Below, piece after piece: positions 22,873 to 34,265 of a DNA stretch of 64,000 nt. Under the pieces are notes generated by a model, which worked only from the letters and a program-made list of their open reading frames with translations, was not told the DNA's origin and searched no databases. A program made the position numbers and the translations under genes. The DNA is from Pycnopodia helianthoides (taxonomy: Eukaryota > Echinodermata > Asteroidea > Forcipulatida > Asteriidae), in contig CM063247.1 of assembly GCA_032158295.1 (NCBI GenBank), positions 11,762,399 to 11,826,398 on the forward strand. Reading direction: 5' to 3'. Each line of letters begins with the position of its first letter. The stretch's first letter is position 1.

Positions 22873-23418
22873 TTTGTCAACTGAATGACAACTCTGACTG
22901 AAGCGCTTTTATAAAAGCTGATTTATAGATGACATGTATGTGTACATACGGCTGGTTATGTTTTAGCAAAGTTTGACCAGTAATAGCTTCCCTTATAGAC
23001 GAGTAGAACATACTTGTCGAAACGTCAAGACCTACCTATGTTTCAATCCCGGCTTCTTCGCAGAGAATCACCACTTCTTTCGACAAGAGATTATTTTACA
23101 TGGTTGTCACCGGCTAGTTTTTTTTAGAACGAACCCGTAGGGTGCCGTTTAAATTCACAAATGAAAGGTTTTCGTTTTAATGGAGTGTACAATTACATGT
23201 TCAGTAGTCTCAAAACGTGTTTCAAAGCCCAGTTTTACACGACAAGACGGTTAGGGTGCAGTGGATTTTGATGTATCAAATCGTAGCCACGGATTCAGAG
23301 TTGAACTGTGGATACTTTCGCAACATCTTTCAATTCACAGACAATCGCATGAATGTTGAAGCGCAAACTTGTTATTCTTTCATTAATGTTGCTTCACCCC
23401 GAGTTAGCGTGGCAATCA
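22873..23418. other. No gene; possible Penelope-type remnant
   Basis: At 23013-23087 CTTGTCGAAA and TTTCGACAAG form inverted 10-bp words around a loop with CCCGGCTTCTTCGCAGAGAA. CGAAACGTCA near 23018 recurs near 43795. Such strings are reminiscent of Penelope-like element ends, but no coding sequence supports this. Confidence 0.3.
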
Positions 23419-23431
23419 CGCCATCTAGTGG
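23419..23431 (-). promoter_or_regulatory. CTCF-consensus match
   Basis: The minus strand reads CCACTAGATGGCG, which fits the vertebrate and insect CTCF core CCASYAGRKGGCR at all 13 positions. CTCF is conserved in most bilaterians. Binding is inferred from sequence only. Confidence 0.45.
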
Positions 23432-24116
23432 CGCAGAGAATGACGCGGGTTGATGGGATTGTTGTACTTTGATCGCGTGAAGCCGAAACTGACACACAAA
23501 CGCAAGGGTTGGCGTTCACGAACGGAACCTATTTTCAGACGTAGAACTCAATGACCGATCGACGAGCTGCTCAAAGATTGCCACCGAAATACGTTTAATG
23601 CCGCAGGCATCACTCTCGAATACTAATGAGTTATGAATCCTTTATTTCAGTTTATATATTTCTTAACTGTACATTATATTCTTCACCAAGTGTTCGTCCA
23701 AACAGTTAACACCGGTTTCTATTAGAGCCCTGCTTGCGTGACTACGCATTCATTTATGCATACTTTACTTGATGATCAGTTCGCTTCAATATAAAAGTCA
23801 TCTTAATAATGGAACTTACTCTTAAGAAGTTAAACAACTTGGATAGTTATGATCCAGCGTTTGCATTATTTTAAACAAGCAAATACAAATCCGCTAAAAA
23901 ATCAATAAGTAAACGATAGCAACCGTCAGCTCCGAAGCTAACATTTGTTACTTGTGATAAGATACAATTCAACTCCAATTACTTCATTTCACCGTTTATT
24001 GACAATTTGTATGACAACAACATTTATTATGGTTCTACACATAGGACGGGTGCGCCTAAGGTGACCTTAATGTAGACCGACCCTAAATTTAACACCGAAC
24101 TTATCCCGAAATGTAG
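23432..24116. other. No gene recognised
   Basis: This is unique-looking DNA leading into a diverged start of the 41-bp array (CCCTAAATTTAACACCGAAC and TCCCGAAATGTAGCCCC). Confidence 0.5.
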
Positions 24117-24358
24117 CCCCGGTACCTCAATGTAGCATTCACCAACCTTGTACCTAATTGTAGTCTGGTTCTAATAGTAGCACCAACCTTGTACCTAATT
24201 GTAGTCTGGTTCTAATAGTAGCACCAACCTCGTACCTAAATGTAGTCCGGTTCTAATTGTAGCACCAACCTCGTACCTAAATGTAGTCCGGTTCTAATAG
24301 CAGCACCAACCTCGTACCTAAATATAGTCCGGTTCCAATAGAAGCACCAACCTTGTAC
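24117..24358 (+). repeat. 41-bp tandem repeat, about 5.5 units
   Basis: The unit contains ACCTAATTGTAGTCTGGTTC then TAATAGTAGCACCAACC. Neighbouring units differ at a few positions (TCTGG or TCCGG; CTTGTACC or CTCGTACC). The first unit is the most diverged. Confidence 0.92.
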
Positions 24359-25141
24359 ATTTATTATGTGATAATTTTACCCCCGCCCCCCCCCCAAAAA
24401 AAAAACCTGGCCCAACAGCATGACGTTTCTTATGGATGTCTGATAACCTTTGCAACCAGAAAAGTTGGCGTGCTTTTCGTCGAATTGTGTGACTTTACCA
24501 ACATGACTGGTTTAAAAGTTACTCTACCTATACAACATCTAGGAAGCATTGTTATATTTCTAAGTAGAAAACTAAACAACTTGTCACAGTCCAAATGAGG
24601 GTTGGTTTGTTTTTCCGCTAATTATAAGGGTCTACATTCAGCTCCCATTCCTTTTGCGACGCATTTACTTCGATCATCCACACATGTTGCCGCGCATTCT
24701 AACCGGGGGAAGAGAACGTTGTTCTGTTTTGACCACCTAATGTGTCTCAGACGGAAGACCTTTTTTATTCTACTTTTTTTATTTTGTTTTGACGAAGTTG
24801 CTGCTGTAAATGGCTCCGTCTTGTAACAGGCTTTCCATTAAATTGGCAAGTTTGAGACGTGACGTGTGGACGCCTTGTCTAACCCGTGCGTCGCCGAGTC
24901 TGAGGGGGGACTAACGCTGTATAATTTGGGTGTCCGATGACTGAATGGGGCGCTTTAGGGCTATGGCACATTAATGATATATCCAACAACAGTGGGGATT
25001 ACCGCAAAAGATTTAGCATGCTTTAACTTACCCCAAAAAAATCTCAATAAATAGAGAAGCAGCTGCAAGTGGTCATTGCCACAGGTTACCTGTTAGACTG
25101 TTAGGAGCAACAATGGGTTCGAATGACTGAGTATTTACCGT
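24359..25141. other. No gene recognised
   Basis: A C run followed by an A run lies near 24380-24405. The frames at 24353-24826 carry no recognisable motif. Confidence 0.5.
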
Positions 25142-25496
25142 TTAAAGGGTGTGTACAACATTGGTAAGATTGAAAATATACATGTTCACAGATTTGCACA
25201 TAACTTACATGGTATAAAGATGGTCATGGTGGTAAACTTCCCTTGAAATAGTTTTGCTTGAAATGCTATAGTTTTTAGGAAATGAGTAAAACTATTAGTC
25301 TTTATCACTGGTGATAAAATCCGATGTTTGAAAACAGTGAAAACGAATAATGGGGTTTTTCACTGTTTTCTCACGACTCTGAAGACCGATTGAGCTTAAC
25401 ATTTCACAGGTCTGTTATTTCATGCATATGTTGGATCACATAAAGTGTGGATACTAGTCTTTGAAAATGACCAATGTTGTACATGTGCTTTATTAA
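25142..25496 (+). mobile_element. MITE family D, copy D1 (complete)
   Basis: It starts TTAAAGGGTGTGTACAACAT and ends ACATGTGCTTTATTAA. The central TTTATCACTGGTGATAAA is a perfect inverted pair around TG. The box GAAGACCGATTGAGCTTAAC followed by TTTCACAGG is present. It aligns along its length with D2 in reverse. Confidence 0.9.
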
Positions 25497-26770
25497 GGCT
25501 GTGCAGCGATGCAGTGTTTAGTTTTTTAACTACTGAATACGATCAGGGCGTGCTGATCACAACTCATCAGACGGTGTTAATGCCAAACCTCAGTCCCTTG
25601 GTTGCTGTTGGCTATACCGCAAACCTTGAGACTTGTTTCCACAATCCCAAGGAAGTTAATCGTTCAGACGTGTCATTTCGTTCTCGAAAAATTCCACATC
25701 CAGAAAAGTAACCTTAAATGGGCTGCACCTCCTTATTGTGACATATTGAACTTTCTGCTGAATGCCACCGCGGCATCTAATGAGGGGATACATCTGGGAA
25801 AAACAATCATTTGTTCACCATTTTGTTCTTGCAAACTAATAAAAACGTTTACCTGCAAAACAGAATACGCGTAAATTCTTAACACAGAATTGATCAAAGC
25901 TCAGCGTTGATGTGGTTATTGTCCTTCGTTGACCAGCTATGTGCGAATTTTGACACTGATTCTACAGTATTAATATTGTCATTTGAGTGAAACCAAAATA
26001 CCCTTTTTCTTACTTACTTTGAATCGAAGTATTTTGCGTTTAAGTTACAGCTAATTACTTCCTGCAAAATAGCGTCAACTTCAAGATTACCATCGCCGTT
26101 AACATAAAGAAATGATTGTTTTCTTAAATATGCAGAAAGTCGGCTGTAAATTATTGTAGTATTGTGCAAATTATGAAATTTCTTGAGGGATAACGGACAT
26201 CTTCAAAACGATAATGTTATTTTTGGACCTGACTGAGATCTTCAGCGCGTGTGAAAAACAAAAAATACGATATCTCTCTCTCTTTGGGAAACAAAATCTT
26301 TGGGGAAAACTCTCGTGGTTTCTCCAAACAATGTCTTGATTCTCGAGACTTCCCGTCAGGGCATTTCTAGTTCATGTGGTCAAGCCCCTATTTTCGTCCG
26401 TCGTTGAGTCGATACACTCCCCGTGCATCCTGTTGTATCACATCTCTCAACCCTGGCAATTTGATACAAATTAAAGGTAACACCATCCCGCGTATCATAA
26501 AAAAAACGTCGTTGGGTTTTCCATTGTGGCTGAAACCAATCCAAACGATAACCTCGCCGATCTATCAGCGTCTTTAAAAGTGATGGCACGCGAATCTGGC
26601 TCAGTTCCGAGAGTTCGAATTGAGATACAACTGAACTTCTAGGATCAAAAGTTCAGTTTGTTTTTTTAATGTTTTTTTAGTAGAGGAGACATTTGCGTTT
26701 ATGTGTGCACAAACAATCTAGTGTTAAACTTAGCAGACATCTTACCAGATTTCCTAACCCCAACCAGTCC
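25497..26770. other. No gene recognised
   Basis: Frames at 25445-25874 overlap D1 or have no motif. A TCTCTCTCTC run lies near 26273-26284. Nothing else is found. Confidence 0.5.
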
Positions 26771-27234
26771 TCCACCCACCTCCACCCACCTCCACCCACC
26801 TCCACCCACCTCCACCCACCCCCATTCACCTCCACCCACCTCCACCCACCTCCACCCACCTCAACCAACCTCCACCCACCTCCACCCACCTCCACCCACC
26901 TCCACCCACCCCCATTCACCTCCACCCACCTCCACCCACCTCAACCAACCTCCACCCACCTCCACCCACCCCCATTCACCTCCACCCACCTCCACCCACC
27001 TCAACCAACCTCCACCCACCTCCACCCACCTCCACCCACCTCCACCCACCTCCATTCACCTCCACCCACCTCCACCCACCTCCACCCACCTCCACCCACC
27101 TCCACCCACCTCCACCCACCTCCACCCACCTCCACCCACCTCCACCCACCTCCACCCACCCCCATTCACCTCCACCCACCTCCACCCACCTCCACCCACC
27201 TCCACCCACCTCCACCTACCTCCACCCACCTCCA
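26771..27234 (+). repeat. 10-bp C-rich minisatellite, 46 units
   Basis: The unit is TCCACCCACC, in strict 10-bp phase for 460 bp with no G on the plus strand. Variants are CCCATTCACC (26821, 26911, 26971, 27161), TCCATTCACC (27051) and TCAACCAACC (26861, 26941, 27001). A six-unit block repeats exactly at 26911-26970 and 26971-27030. The minus strand (GGTGGGTGGA)n has quadruplex potential. The long Pro/Thr/His-rich and Gly/Trp/Val-rich frames are artefacts. Confidence 0.98.
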
Positions 27235-27407
27235 CGTGGACGTGCACAATATCCCCGTCAAAATTTGAACCCGTCTTCAAAATGTTTTTCACTGATGATG
27301 AATCGCCACTGGATGGTTGTACGCGCATGCGTCGATAGCAAACTAGAGATTGGTGAATAAATACACTCTACTAAACCACAACGATATGCTCTCCCGTTAA
27401 AGTTATT

Positions 27408-28180
27408 TTAAAGGATTGGTAGAGCTGACAGTGTTCATGTTTTGTATTAACAACCATATCCATGAAATAAACAAAACATGTGACAATTTGGGCTTAAAGG
27501 TGCTGCATACGTTTGGTATTTGGAGCCTACTGATTGTGTTAATCCTATATAAATGTATAGGTACATACAATAAAACTAACCTGTGAAAGTTTCACTTCAA
27601 AAGGTGGTCGCGTTTTTGAGAAAGCACCGAAAAACCGGAGCAAATATTTCTACGCAGGAAGAATATTTCCCATAGGAATACACAGTCTTAGAAGCGTTTG
27701 ACAGAAACGCTTCTCAGATTCAAATTTTGGGAATAAAAAGTGATGTATTTTCCATAACCGATAGTACTTCGAAGTTAAAAGTTTCTCGAAATTCATTAGA
27801 CCTACCCAATGCTGCTGTACTTGTTACCAAGTAAGTTTTTATTGCCATTAATTTTCAGAGTCATTACCAAACGTGTACTGTGCCTTTAATCTGTTGTGTG
27901 AGTCAGCGGAAAATTAGTGAAAAACCATGCACAATTATCAACATGTAAACACGTTGTCCTTAATTTTGGTTGCAACAACAAAAATAAGGTATTGCGGTGT
28001 TTTGGGGTTGTTGTTTTTGTTTTCAGGTTTTTAGATATAGTTTTTTCGAATTTAACTTTATTTCAGAGAGAATTTATTCGAAGAAAAAAAATGGTTCCAG
28101 TATGAACATCATAACCAGTCAACTTTCAGACCGAATTTAAACAATGATGGTTGTTATCCAATCCTGTGTTTTGCCTTTAA
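27408..28180 (-). mobile_element. MITE family F, copy F1, interrupted by E1
   Basis: The left part (27408-27497) begins TTAAAGGATTGGTAGAGC. The right part resumes after 27889 with TCTGTTGTGTGAGTCAGCGG and ends near CCAATCC..TTTGCCTTTAA. Both halves align with the uninterrupted F2 at 60018-60345. Its last TTAA is also the first TTAA of B2. Confidence 0.85.
27494..27889 (-). mobile_element. MITE family E, copy E1, nested in F1
   Basis: It starts TTAAAGGTGCTGCATACG and ends ACGTGTACTGTGCCTTTAA. The central hairpin is AGAAGCGTTT, GACAG, AAACGCTTCT. CTTGTTACCAAGTAAG near the right end is shared with family A. The TTAA at each border is present once in the empty site of F2. Confidence 0.92.
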
Positions 28181-28571
28181 AGGAACATTACAGAATTGGT
28201 AAGAAACATACTTGTAAAATATACTTTTTGATCACAGATTTACATAAAACTTACACGGTCTAATGATGATGATAGTAGAAAACATCCCTTGAAATATTTC
28301 TGTCTGAAATGCCATTATTTGATGAGAAATGAATAAACTAATTTTCCGATTGGAGTTTATCGCTCAGTGAGCGTTTTATTCATTTGTTGAATCTATATGA
28401 TTACATGCAAATGTGTAATCGGTTATTCACTATTTTCTCGTGACCCAGATGGCCGATCGATCTCAAACTTCTACAGGTTTGTCAGTTTATGTATATAGTG
28501 GATTACCTAAAGTGCTTACACTGTCAGCAACTGTTTTGTTAGCAAAAACCAATTCTGTAATGTTCCTTTAC
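28177..28571 (+). mobile_element. MITE family B, copy B2
   Basis: It starts TTAAAGGAACATTACAGAAT and ends TCTGTAATGTTCCTTTAC, where the final TTAA has become TTAC. It is near-identical to B1 over its length. It abuts F1 through a shared TTAA. Confidence 0.92.
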
Positions 28572-29649
28572 CAGAGTGTACAGGTGTTTCACTTTACACT
28601 AGTTCTCTTTCCAAACAGAACACATATTGAGCAGGTAACTAGATTCCGGCTTTTCCTTTTTAAATAAAGATTTTTTTATTTTATTGTCCCGCTCAAAGGT
28701 TCAAGGCATAAGCGATAATCTGATCGTCTGTGGTGAGCGTAACAGACGAAATAAAACAAAAAAGGTGGGCGATAAATCAGTTTGATCGATTATGCTGCTT
28801 GCTTCTTTATAAAGTCTTTTTCTTTCTTTTTTTTTCCTTGGGAAGTTGAAAGGCCGACCGTGAGGGGGAAATGTGTCCCCACGGTGCTCTCTTGTCAGTA
28901 GCGTCACGTGCTGCCTGTGATTGACGACCCTGCTTCTCTTTAGGAGTAATCACCGCAACCGAATTAACTTTTGTGTTTAATGTAACCATTAATAATGCAA
29001 ACAAACGTCAGGCGATCTTGGCCAAACCGGGTTGTTGTTTTGGGGTGTTTTTTTTGCGTTGCCTAGCCGTGACGTGTTGGATTGCGGGAAGTACAAGGTT
29101 AAAGATTGTGTGTGTTGTTGGTAATTGTTGATTACATAAATTGCCTATTTTTCATCTGAAAGGTTTTAATGGTGGACAACTTGACATTGGTGCCAATTAT
29201 CCTGCGAAGTATAAAAACCAATCTATTCCGCATCCCTTCTGCCAGTCGATATGATTGTCCCTTCGGGAAATTTAAATAATAATTTGAGAGATCGCAACAC
29301 CATTCCAAATATTGAATATGTACCAATGTTTTCCTCCAGTGTAACGATGAGTACATTTTTCATTCATCAAGTCTTTCTTTTTTAAATTTGTCTTGAAAAG
29401 TAGATTGTTCAAGTTTAATATCCCCCATGTATTTCCTTTTGTAGGCCTATGTTTTATTAGCCAATCAGCATCATTAACTCTAATTTCCACCCAGGGCCTT
29501 TGTGTATTAACAAAAGTATTTAATTTTAATGGCTTCAAAAGTGCCATCTTATCGTAGTGTTGGGTTAAAGCTAAGGAGGCTAGATCTTTAAATGACAGAA
29601 ACCGTGCAAAACAGCTTCGGAAAACAGCAAGATGGACGGACAAGTATCA
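28572..29649. other. No gene recognised
   Basis: The minus-strand frame at 29272-29643 (123 codons) is one of the longer non-repeat frames, but it shows no motif I recognise and no splice or start context. It is left uncalled. Confidence 0.45.
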
Positions 29650-30190
29650 CTTACAACAAAAATAGCATCAAAAACCAAACGCCAAGATAAACAATCTAAA
29701 CAGCAACTACAGCTGCGGGAGAAACGTCATCCCTTACGTCAGCGACAACGTCGACAGCAGCAGCAACACACAACCTAACCAACATCACCAAGACAAACAT
29801 CACAATGAACAACAGCTGCACATAAACAGCAACAATCTTGGACATGTTCCCTGTATCCAATAACAGTTTCAGTTTACAATGGTTTGGATTTAAGAAAAAT
29901 CAAGATTGCCGCATCATGATAAACATCTATACCGGCTTATCTAACGCCAGAAATCAGATTAACAGCAGCAACACACGACCTCAAGATAAATATCACTACA
30001 GCAACAACATCTGCAGCAGCAACGTTAACAAACAGAAACCCACGAGAAGCCAAACAAACAAACCAACACAACGGTAGCAGCAGCTTGACTGTGACGACCG
30101 ATCCACCATCACCCTCAGCAGAATTAGAAGAAACAGCATATTGTACAACTGAATCGAAAAACACAAAGACTGTACAGACAAACACAGCCA
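29650..30190 (+). repeat. A/C-rich strand-asymmetric tract
   Basis: It is rich in AACA, CAGCAGCAACA and AACAAAC on the plus strand, and T is scarce. The minus-strand frame (29937-30248) is accordingly Val/Leu/Ala/Phe-rich. It is probably a decayed CAA/CAG-type array, because no fixed period survives. Confidence 0.5.
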
Positions 30191-31093
30191 TTGACATCAG
30201 CGCCGATATTACCAGAGACGAAAACAGTATGTTATAAATGTTTGTCAAAGTTGCACTATAAGAAATTCATGTGCCGTCCACACAAGTGTTCATCGAAAAG
30301 TTGAGTACAAAAAAGGAACGCCAAGAGGGTTCCTTCCGAGTCGGTGAAACCCTTCAACTGACACAGTAAAAACAAAAACCTTTTAAGCGAAAGATATAAA
30401 TTGAAAACACCGGGACTTTTTTTTGTGTGTGTGCCTTCTTTTATTTATGGATCTAAATGAAAATGACATCTTCGGTTTTCCTTGCCGGTTCCCATTTGAT
30501 ATGTCGAACGTGTGGCTTGTTGGTATTTGTGAAGAATACAGCCAAAATTTGTTGGGATCATGTTGCAAGAAACAGGATAAGTGACAAAATGTTATGTTTG
30601 TTTGTGTATCTTATTTGTTTTCCATAAATATTTGTGTCTCCGCTAGCTAGAGACATTCTCCTCCACAGAAACTTTGTTTCTTTTAGGCAATCCTCCAGTT
30701 GGCTCTTCTCTTTGCTTCTGGCGATGTATAGCGTTTGGTTCTGTTCATGCTTGCGCTTCTATACGTACCCGAGAAATAAAATAAATATAAATGTAATATA
30801 CATAAACGTATATTACTCTAATAATTAAAACTTTCTGTCATAATAAATGCTTTTGAACGGGGAATCTGTCTCTCAAAATGGCGTAACCAATGATTGTGAT
30901 GACGTCACATAAAATTTGGCCAGTAACCGAAAAATATAGAAGAAAAATTTACAACATCGAGGTATGTTATGATTTATCTGAAAGATTCAAAGGAAATTGT
31001 ACTTAGATGACATAGAGTACACCGTTTATCAATTAAGTAGAGCCGTTCAATCGTTGTAAATAGATTTGTGCTGTACATAAATTTTTTGAATCT
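30191..31093. other. No gene; one dispersed word (Q1)
   Basis: At 30873-30910 TCTCAAAATGGCG, AACCAATGATT and GTGATGACGTCAC resemble 40512-40552 (family Q). The rest is unrecognised. Confidence 0.45.
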
Positions 31094-31273
31094 GGGCCCA
31101 GTTTCATAGAAAATATTGCTTAACAATTGCCTGCTAAGCAGAAATGGGCAGGATACCAGTCACAAGTTGTACATGTGACATGGTAGTTTAGCCGGTAACC
31201 TTGTTCTGGTAAGCATAATTTTCTTGTGCTTAGCTACTTTTTGTGCTTAAAGCAGCTCTATGACATTGGGCCC
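31094..31273 (+). mobile_element. MITE family G, copy G4 (complete)
   Basis: It starts GGGCCCAGTTTCATAGA and ends AGCTCTATGACATTGGGCCC. Internal AGGATACCAGTCACAAG, GTACATGTGACATGG and GTGCTTAGCTACTTTTTG match G2 read in reverse. CTG adjoins both ends. Confidence 0.9.
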
Positions 31274-33074
31274 TGGTATGAAAACTCACAGAAGTATACG
31301 CTCAGAACAACCGTGATAGCAACAATCTGCACTTGAAGTCTTGTCCTCGATACTTAACTGAGAATGTCATCGGACTCCAATTTCTAAGTACTCTTGGTTT
31401 TAGAAAATACTTGATTTCCTTTCCGCTTTCCTATACGTGCCCTATAAATGCAAGGAATAAAAGGCTGAAGCTCTGGGGGAAAAAGTAAAAATGAAGTTGT
31501 CTATGATGTATACATGTTTGTTAAAAAAAAAAACAGTAAGCATTTTTAAACCTCAGTTTGCAGTATTTTTGTATAATGTACTCATACTTTTTTTTTAACA
31601 GTTTCTTTAAGAAGAATCGATCTTTGACATGAGGAATCTATATTTTTGTTCTCTCTTTCAACCAAGTCGAGGCTCGGTGGATAAATGAGTATTTAACCCC
31701 CTTTCGTTGTCATTATCACAGGCAGTATTCTATGATTGCTATGGCAGACAGGTTACGTGACGAAGGTGGTTAAACAGATTGATAAAAACCTATACACAAG
31801 CACGTTTGAAAAAACATACCGAGCGTGTCTCTGTACTTGCATAATATTAGCCTGGGAATTGGCAGTGTGATAGCCCCATTTCCTGACTGCTGTGTACAAC
31901 CCCTTCGATGGGACAATTGAAAGTACGGAGTCAATCTTACACCGTCTGTTTGGCTGTGCCTCAACGGAAAGTCCGCGAAATTGGGAAACTGGGGGAAGTT
32001 AAGCAGACAGACAATGAAATCTGGGTTTTAAATTACACTACTTGATAGGCATTTGAAGCTGCGTAGATAGGCAATAAGCCCAATGAAAAGATTTTCGCTC
32101 CTACTTAGGACTCTGATTGACTGATTACAAATATCAATATATTTTTATAGGTCATTTATGTCTATTAAATTGATTATCATTCCAATCATTTTTTATTTCA
32201 TTTTTTTTTGTGTTGTCGGTTAACATCACTCCTAAACTCAAGTCGCCGTCCAGTCTACGCTTCACGTATATTCATTCCATGCATTCAAACAGGCGTTAGC
32301 TCAGGTTTCACCCATTTTTCCGGAAAATTGAATTGGGGTTTCAAAGTTGATCCCATTGGCGATTGCTTTTAAGGCCCGCACCGTGTCTGGCGTGTTTGTT
32401 CAAGCCGTGGTTTGGCAATTGAAGACGGCTTACACTAACAGCCTCGATACGCTAAAAGAATACAGAATGGTTCTTTCGTGTTTGACTGAAATAAACGATG
32501 ACGTGCTGGCTGGAAAGAAGACCGTTCAATAGTCATAGTTGATCTATAAATACATTGACCAAAAATACTTTTGTTTTTTTAAGGAAATTGCCCGCAGAGA
32601 GGTCTGCGATGTGCTTTGAAACAAAGCACACACAAAGGAGAGGCTGGGGATTGATGTCAAAATATCTAGAACAATTAGTTTCGAGACTTGTAGTTCTAAA
32701 TTCTCGGTACAAAATTGAAAATGTATTTCCGTTCTGTTATTCAAAACGTAGAGTTATTATTTTGGGAGGTAAAAAAAGAAACAATCCATGGTTCAATGTT
32801 TTTCTAACGCTAATGGCAGACAGCGATGGACCACATTACTTTGGGTGGATTCTGTTAATCCAAGCCATTATCCTACATCGACGGGCCACGGGTTATTAAA
32901 AATAAACCAATGGTATTTATGTAGGGCCCTATAGTAATAAGCAACATCAACATTTCATCGTTGTGCTTGTTTTGTGCAACAGCATAATCAAACAATCTGT
33001 AAATTGTAATATGTGCCCTAACTTTCATCGTCATACATGGGCCAAAAAATAATCTTTGTATTACATTTTCCCAA
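31274..33074. other. No gene recognised
   Basis: Frames at 32347-32532 and 32555-32899 have no recognised domain. An A run lies near 31529-31539. Confidence 0.5.
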
Positions 33075-33420
33075 TCATTTTGTGCTCACTATAATATTCT
33101 TACAACAAAACTTATACAGCTCACATATTCGCCCTTAGGGTGCTCAAGACACCTACAAGAAAACACTATACAAACGAATCTATACAAAAGCTTACAAATA
33201 CATGCATGGAAATTGACAATGAAAATGCAATTACAATGAGCAAGAAAATGCCAGAGTCATCAAAAATGTGTTTGAGTTGAGATTTAAAAGTTTACAAGGA
33301 ACTAGATGTCTGAATGTGTAGGGATAACACATTCCACAGATGAGGAGCAGCTGTAGCACATTCCCTGTCCCACAACTTCTTTTGGAACGAGGCTCAAAGC
33401 AATTAGGGGCTCTAGATTAC
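33075..33420 (-). mobile_element. LINE 3' end remnant (CR1/L2/Jockey-like)
   Basis: The minus strand carries the end of a reverse-transcriptase ORF followed by an untranslated tail. The tail has CTTGAGCACCCTAAGGGCG then GTGAGCTGTATAAGTTTTG, the pattern seen at the 3' ends of many animal LINEs (GCGCCTTGAGC..GCGCTATATAAG). The upstream border near 33420 is approximate. No other part of a LINE is found in the window, so this is a 5'-truncated copy, as usual for LINEs. Confidence 0.75.
33295..33393 (-). pseudogene. Reverse transcriptase C-terminal tail, broken
   Basis: A 33-codon open segment reads KKLWDRECATAAPHLWN then VLSLHIQTSSSL, ending in a stop. It matches the family pattern in which W/YGDR.F..AAP.LWN.LP..IR...SL is followed by FK..LK. 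After the in-frame TAA (33292-33294) the expected TFKSQLKHIF still reads on in the same frame, so the stop is an acquired break. A frameshift lies upstream, where the preceding residues read in another frame. It is non-functional. Confidence 0.75.
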
Positions 33421-34089
33421 TTGTTTTATTTATTTGTAAACAATTTGGCTGGAATGCTACCGAGTCTTAGTCATCTATAAATGTAAGTAAATGTTCATTA
33501 ATATCGAATATCAATTTGTAAAAAAAAAAAATCGGGAATGCACTGTTAAATTAATTCGAACTCATTCAGTTCAATCAATGTTCTATTCAAATCGAGGTGA
33601 AATTAAAAAATGATTGTATTTAACCGTCGTCTGGAACAGTGTGTGACAGAGGGTCGGGTGGCGTTAAGTGTGACGTATAGCCATGGAGGGCACCCTCTCT
33701 TCCAAACGGCTTGTTATATACCTCCCCCCTAAAACATTGGTTAAGGAAACAAAAGAAAGAAGAAGAATAAGAAGAAGAAGTGTGTCATTAATGTAGTGCC
33801 ATTGACTTATTCAATTGTCTTTCTGTAGGGGGATTCAAACATTCTCTTGTCAAAAATGGTTATCTGTGGATCGCTGCTTGCCGGTTTTACTCATTTTTCA
33901 GAGAAAGTTTTCCGTCGGGGATCGCCTTTTATTCTTGATTGTTTGAGTTGAAAATGTTGTCGTTGAATTACTTTGTTGAAAATCCGCATTTTCTATACTA
34001 ACCATGCATCGTGTATCGTCCACGGTAGTTGAAACAAGAAAATACTGTTGAAACCATTCGTGATCATTCGGTGGTTTACGGGCACATCC
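33421..34089. other. No gene recognised
   Basis: It contains A runs (33519-33530) and a GAAGAAGAAG run near 33759-33780. Nothing else is visible. Confidence 0.5.
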
Positions 34090-34135
34090 CTTGTTTTTGT
34101 TTTTTGTTTTAGGGGTTTTTTTTGGGGGGGGTGTT

Positions 34136-34167
<32 letters not shown>

Positions 34168-34265
34168 TTGGTGTTGGGGTTAGTGATTATTTGTTTTGTG
34201 GGGTGTAGGGGTGTTTGTTTGTTTGTCGGGGTATTTCTTTGTTTTTTGGGGTGTTTTGTTGTAGC
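34090..34265 (+). repeat. T/G-only tract with (TTTC)n
   Basis: The plus strand is almost purely T and G (GGGGTTTTTTTTGGGGGGGG, GTGGGGTGTAGGGGTG, TTGTTTGTTTG) with a (TTTC)8 block at 34137-34168. The many G runs give quadruplex potential. The frames on both strands here are low-complexity artefacts. Confidence 0.85.

Noticed and set aside
26693..27338. Long Pro/Thr/His-rich and Gly/Trp/Val-rich ORFs up to 211 codons
   Set aside because: They lie wholly in the 10-bp minisatellite, which is open in several frames on both strands.
29272..29643. 123-codon minus-strand ORF as a gene
   Set aside because: There is no recognised domain, the composition is ordinary, and the length is compatible with chance in 64 kb of AT-rich DNA.
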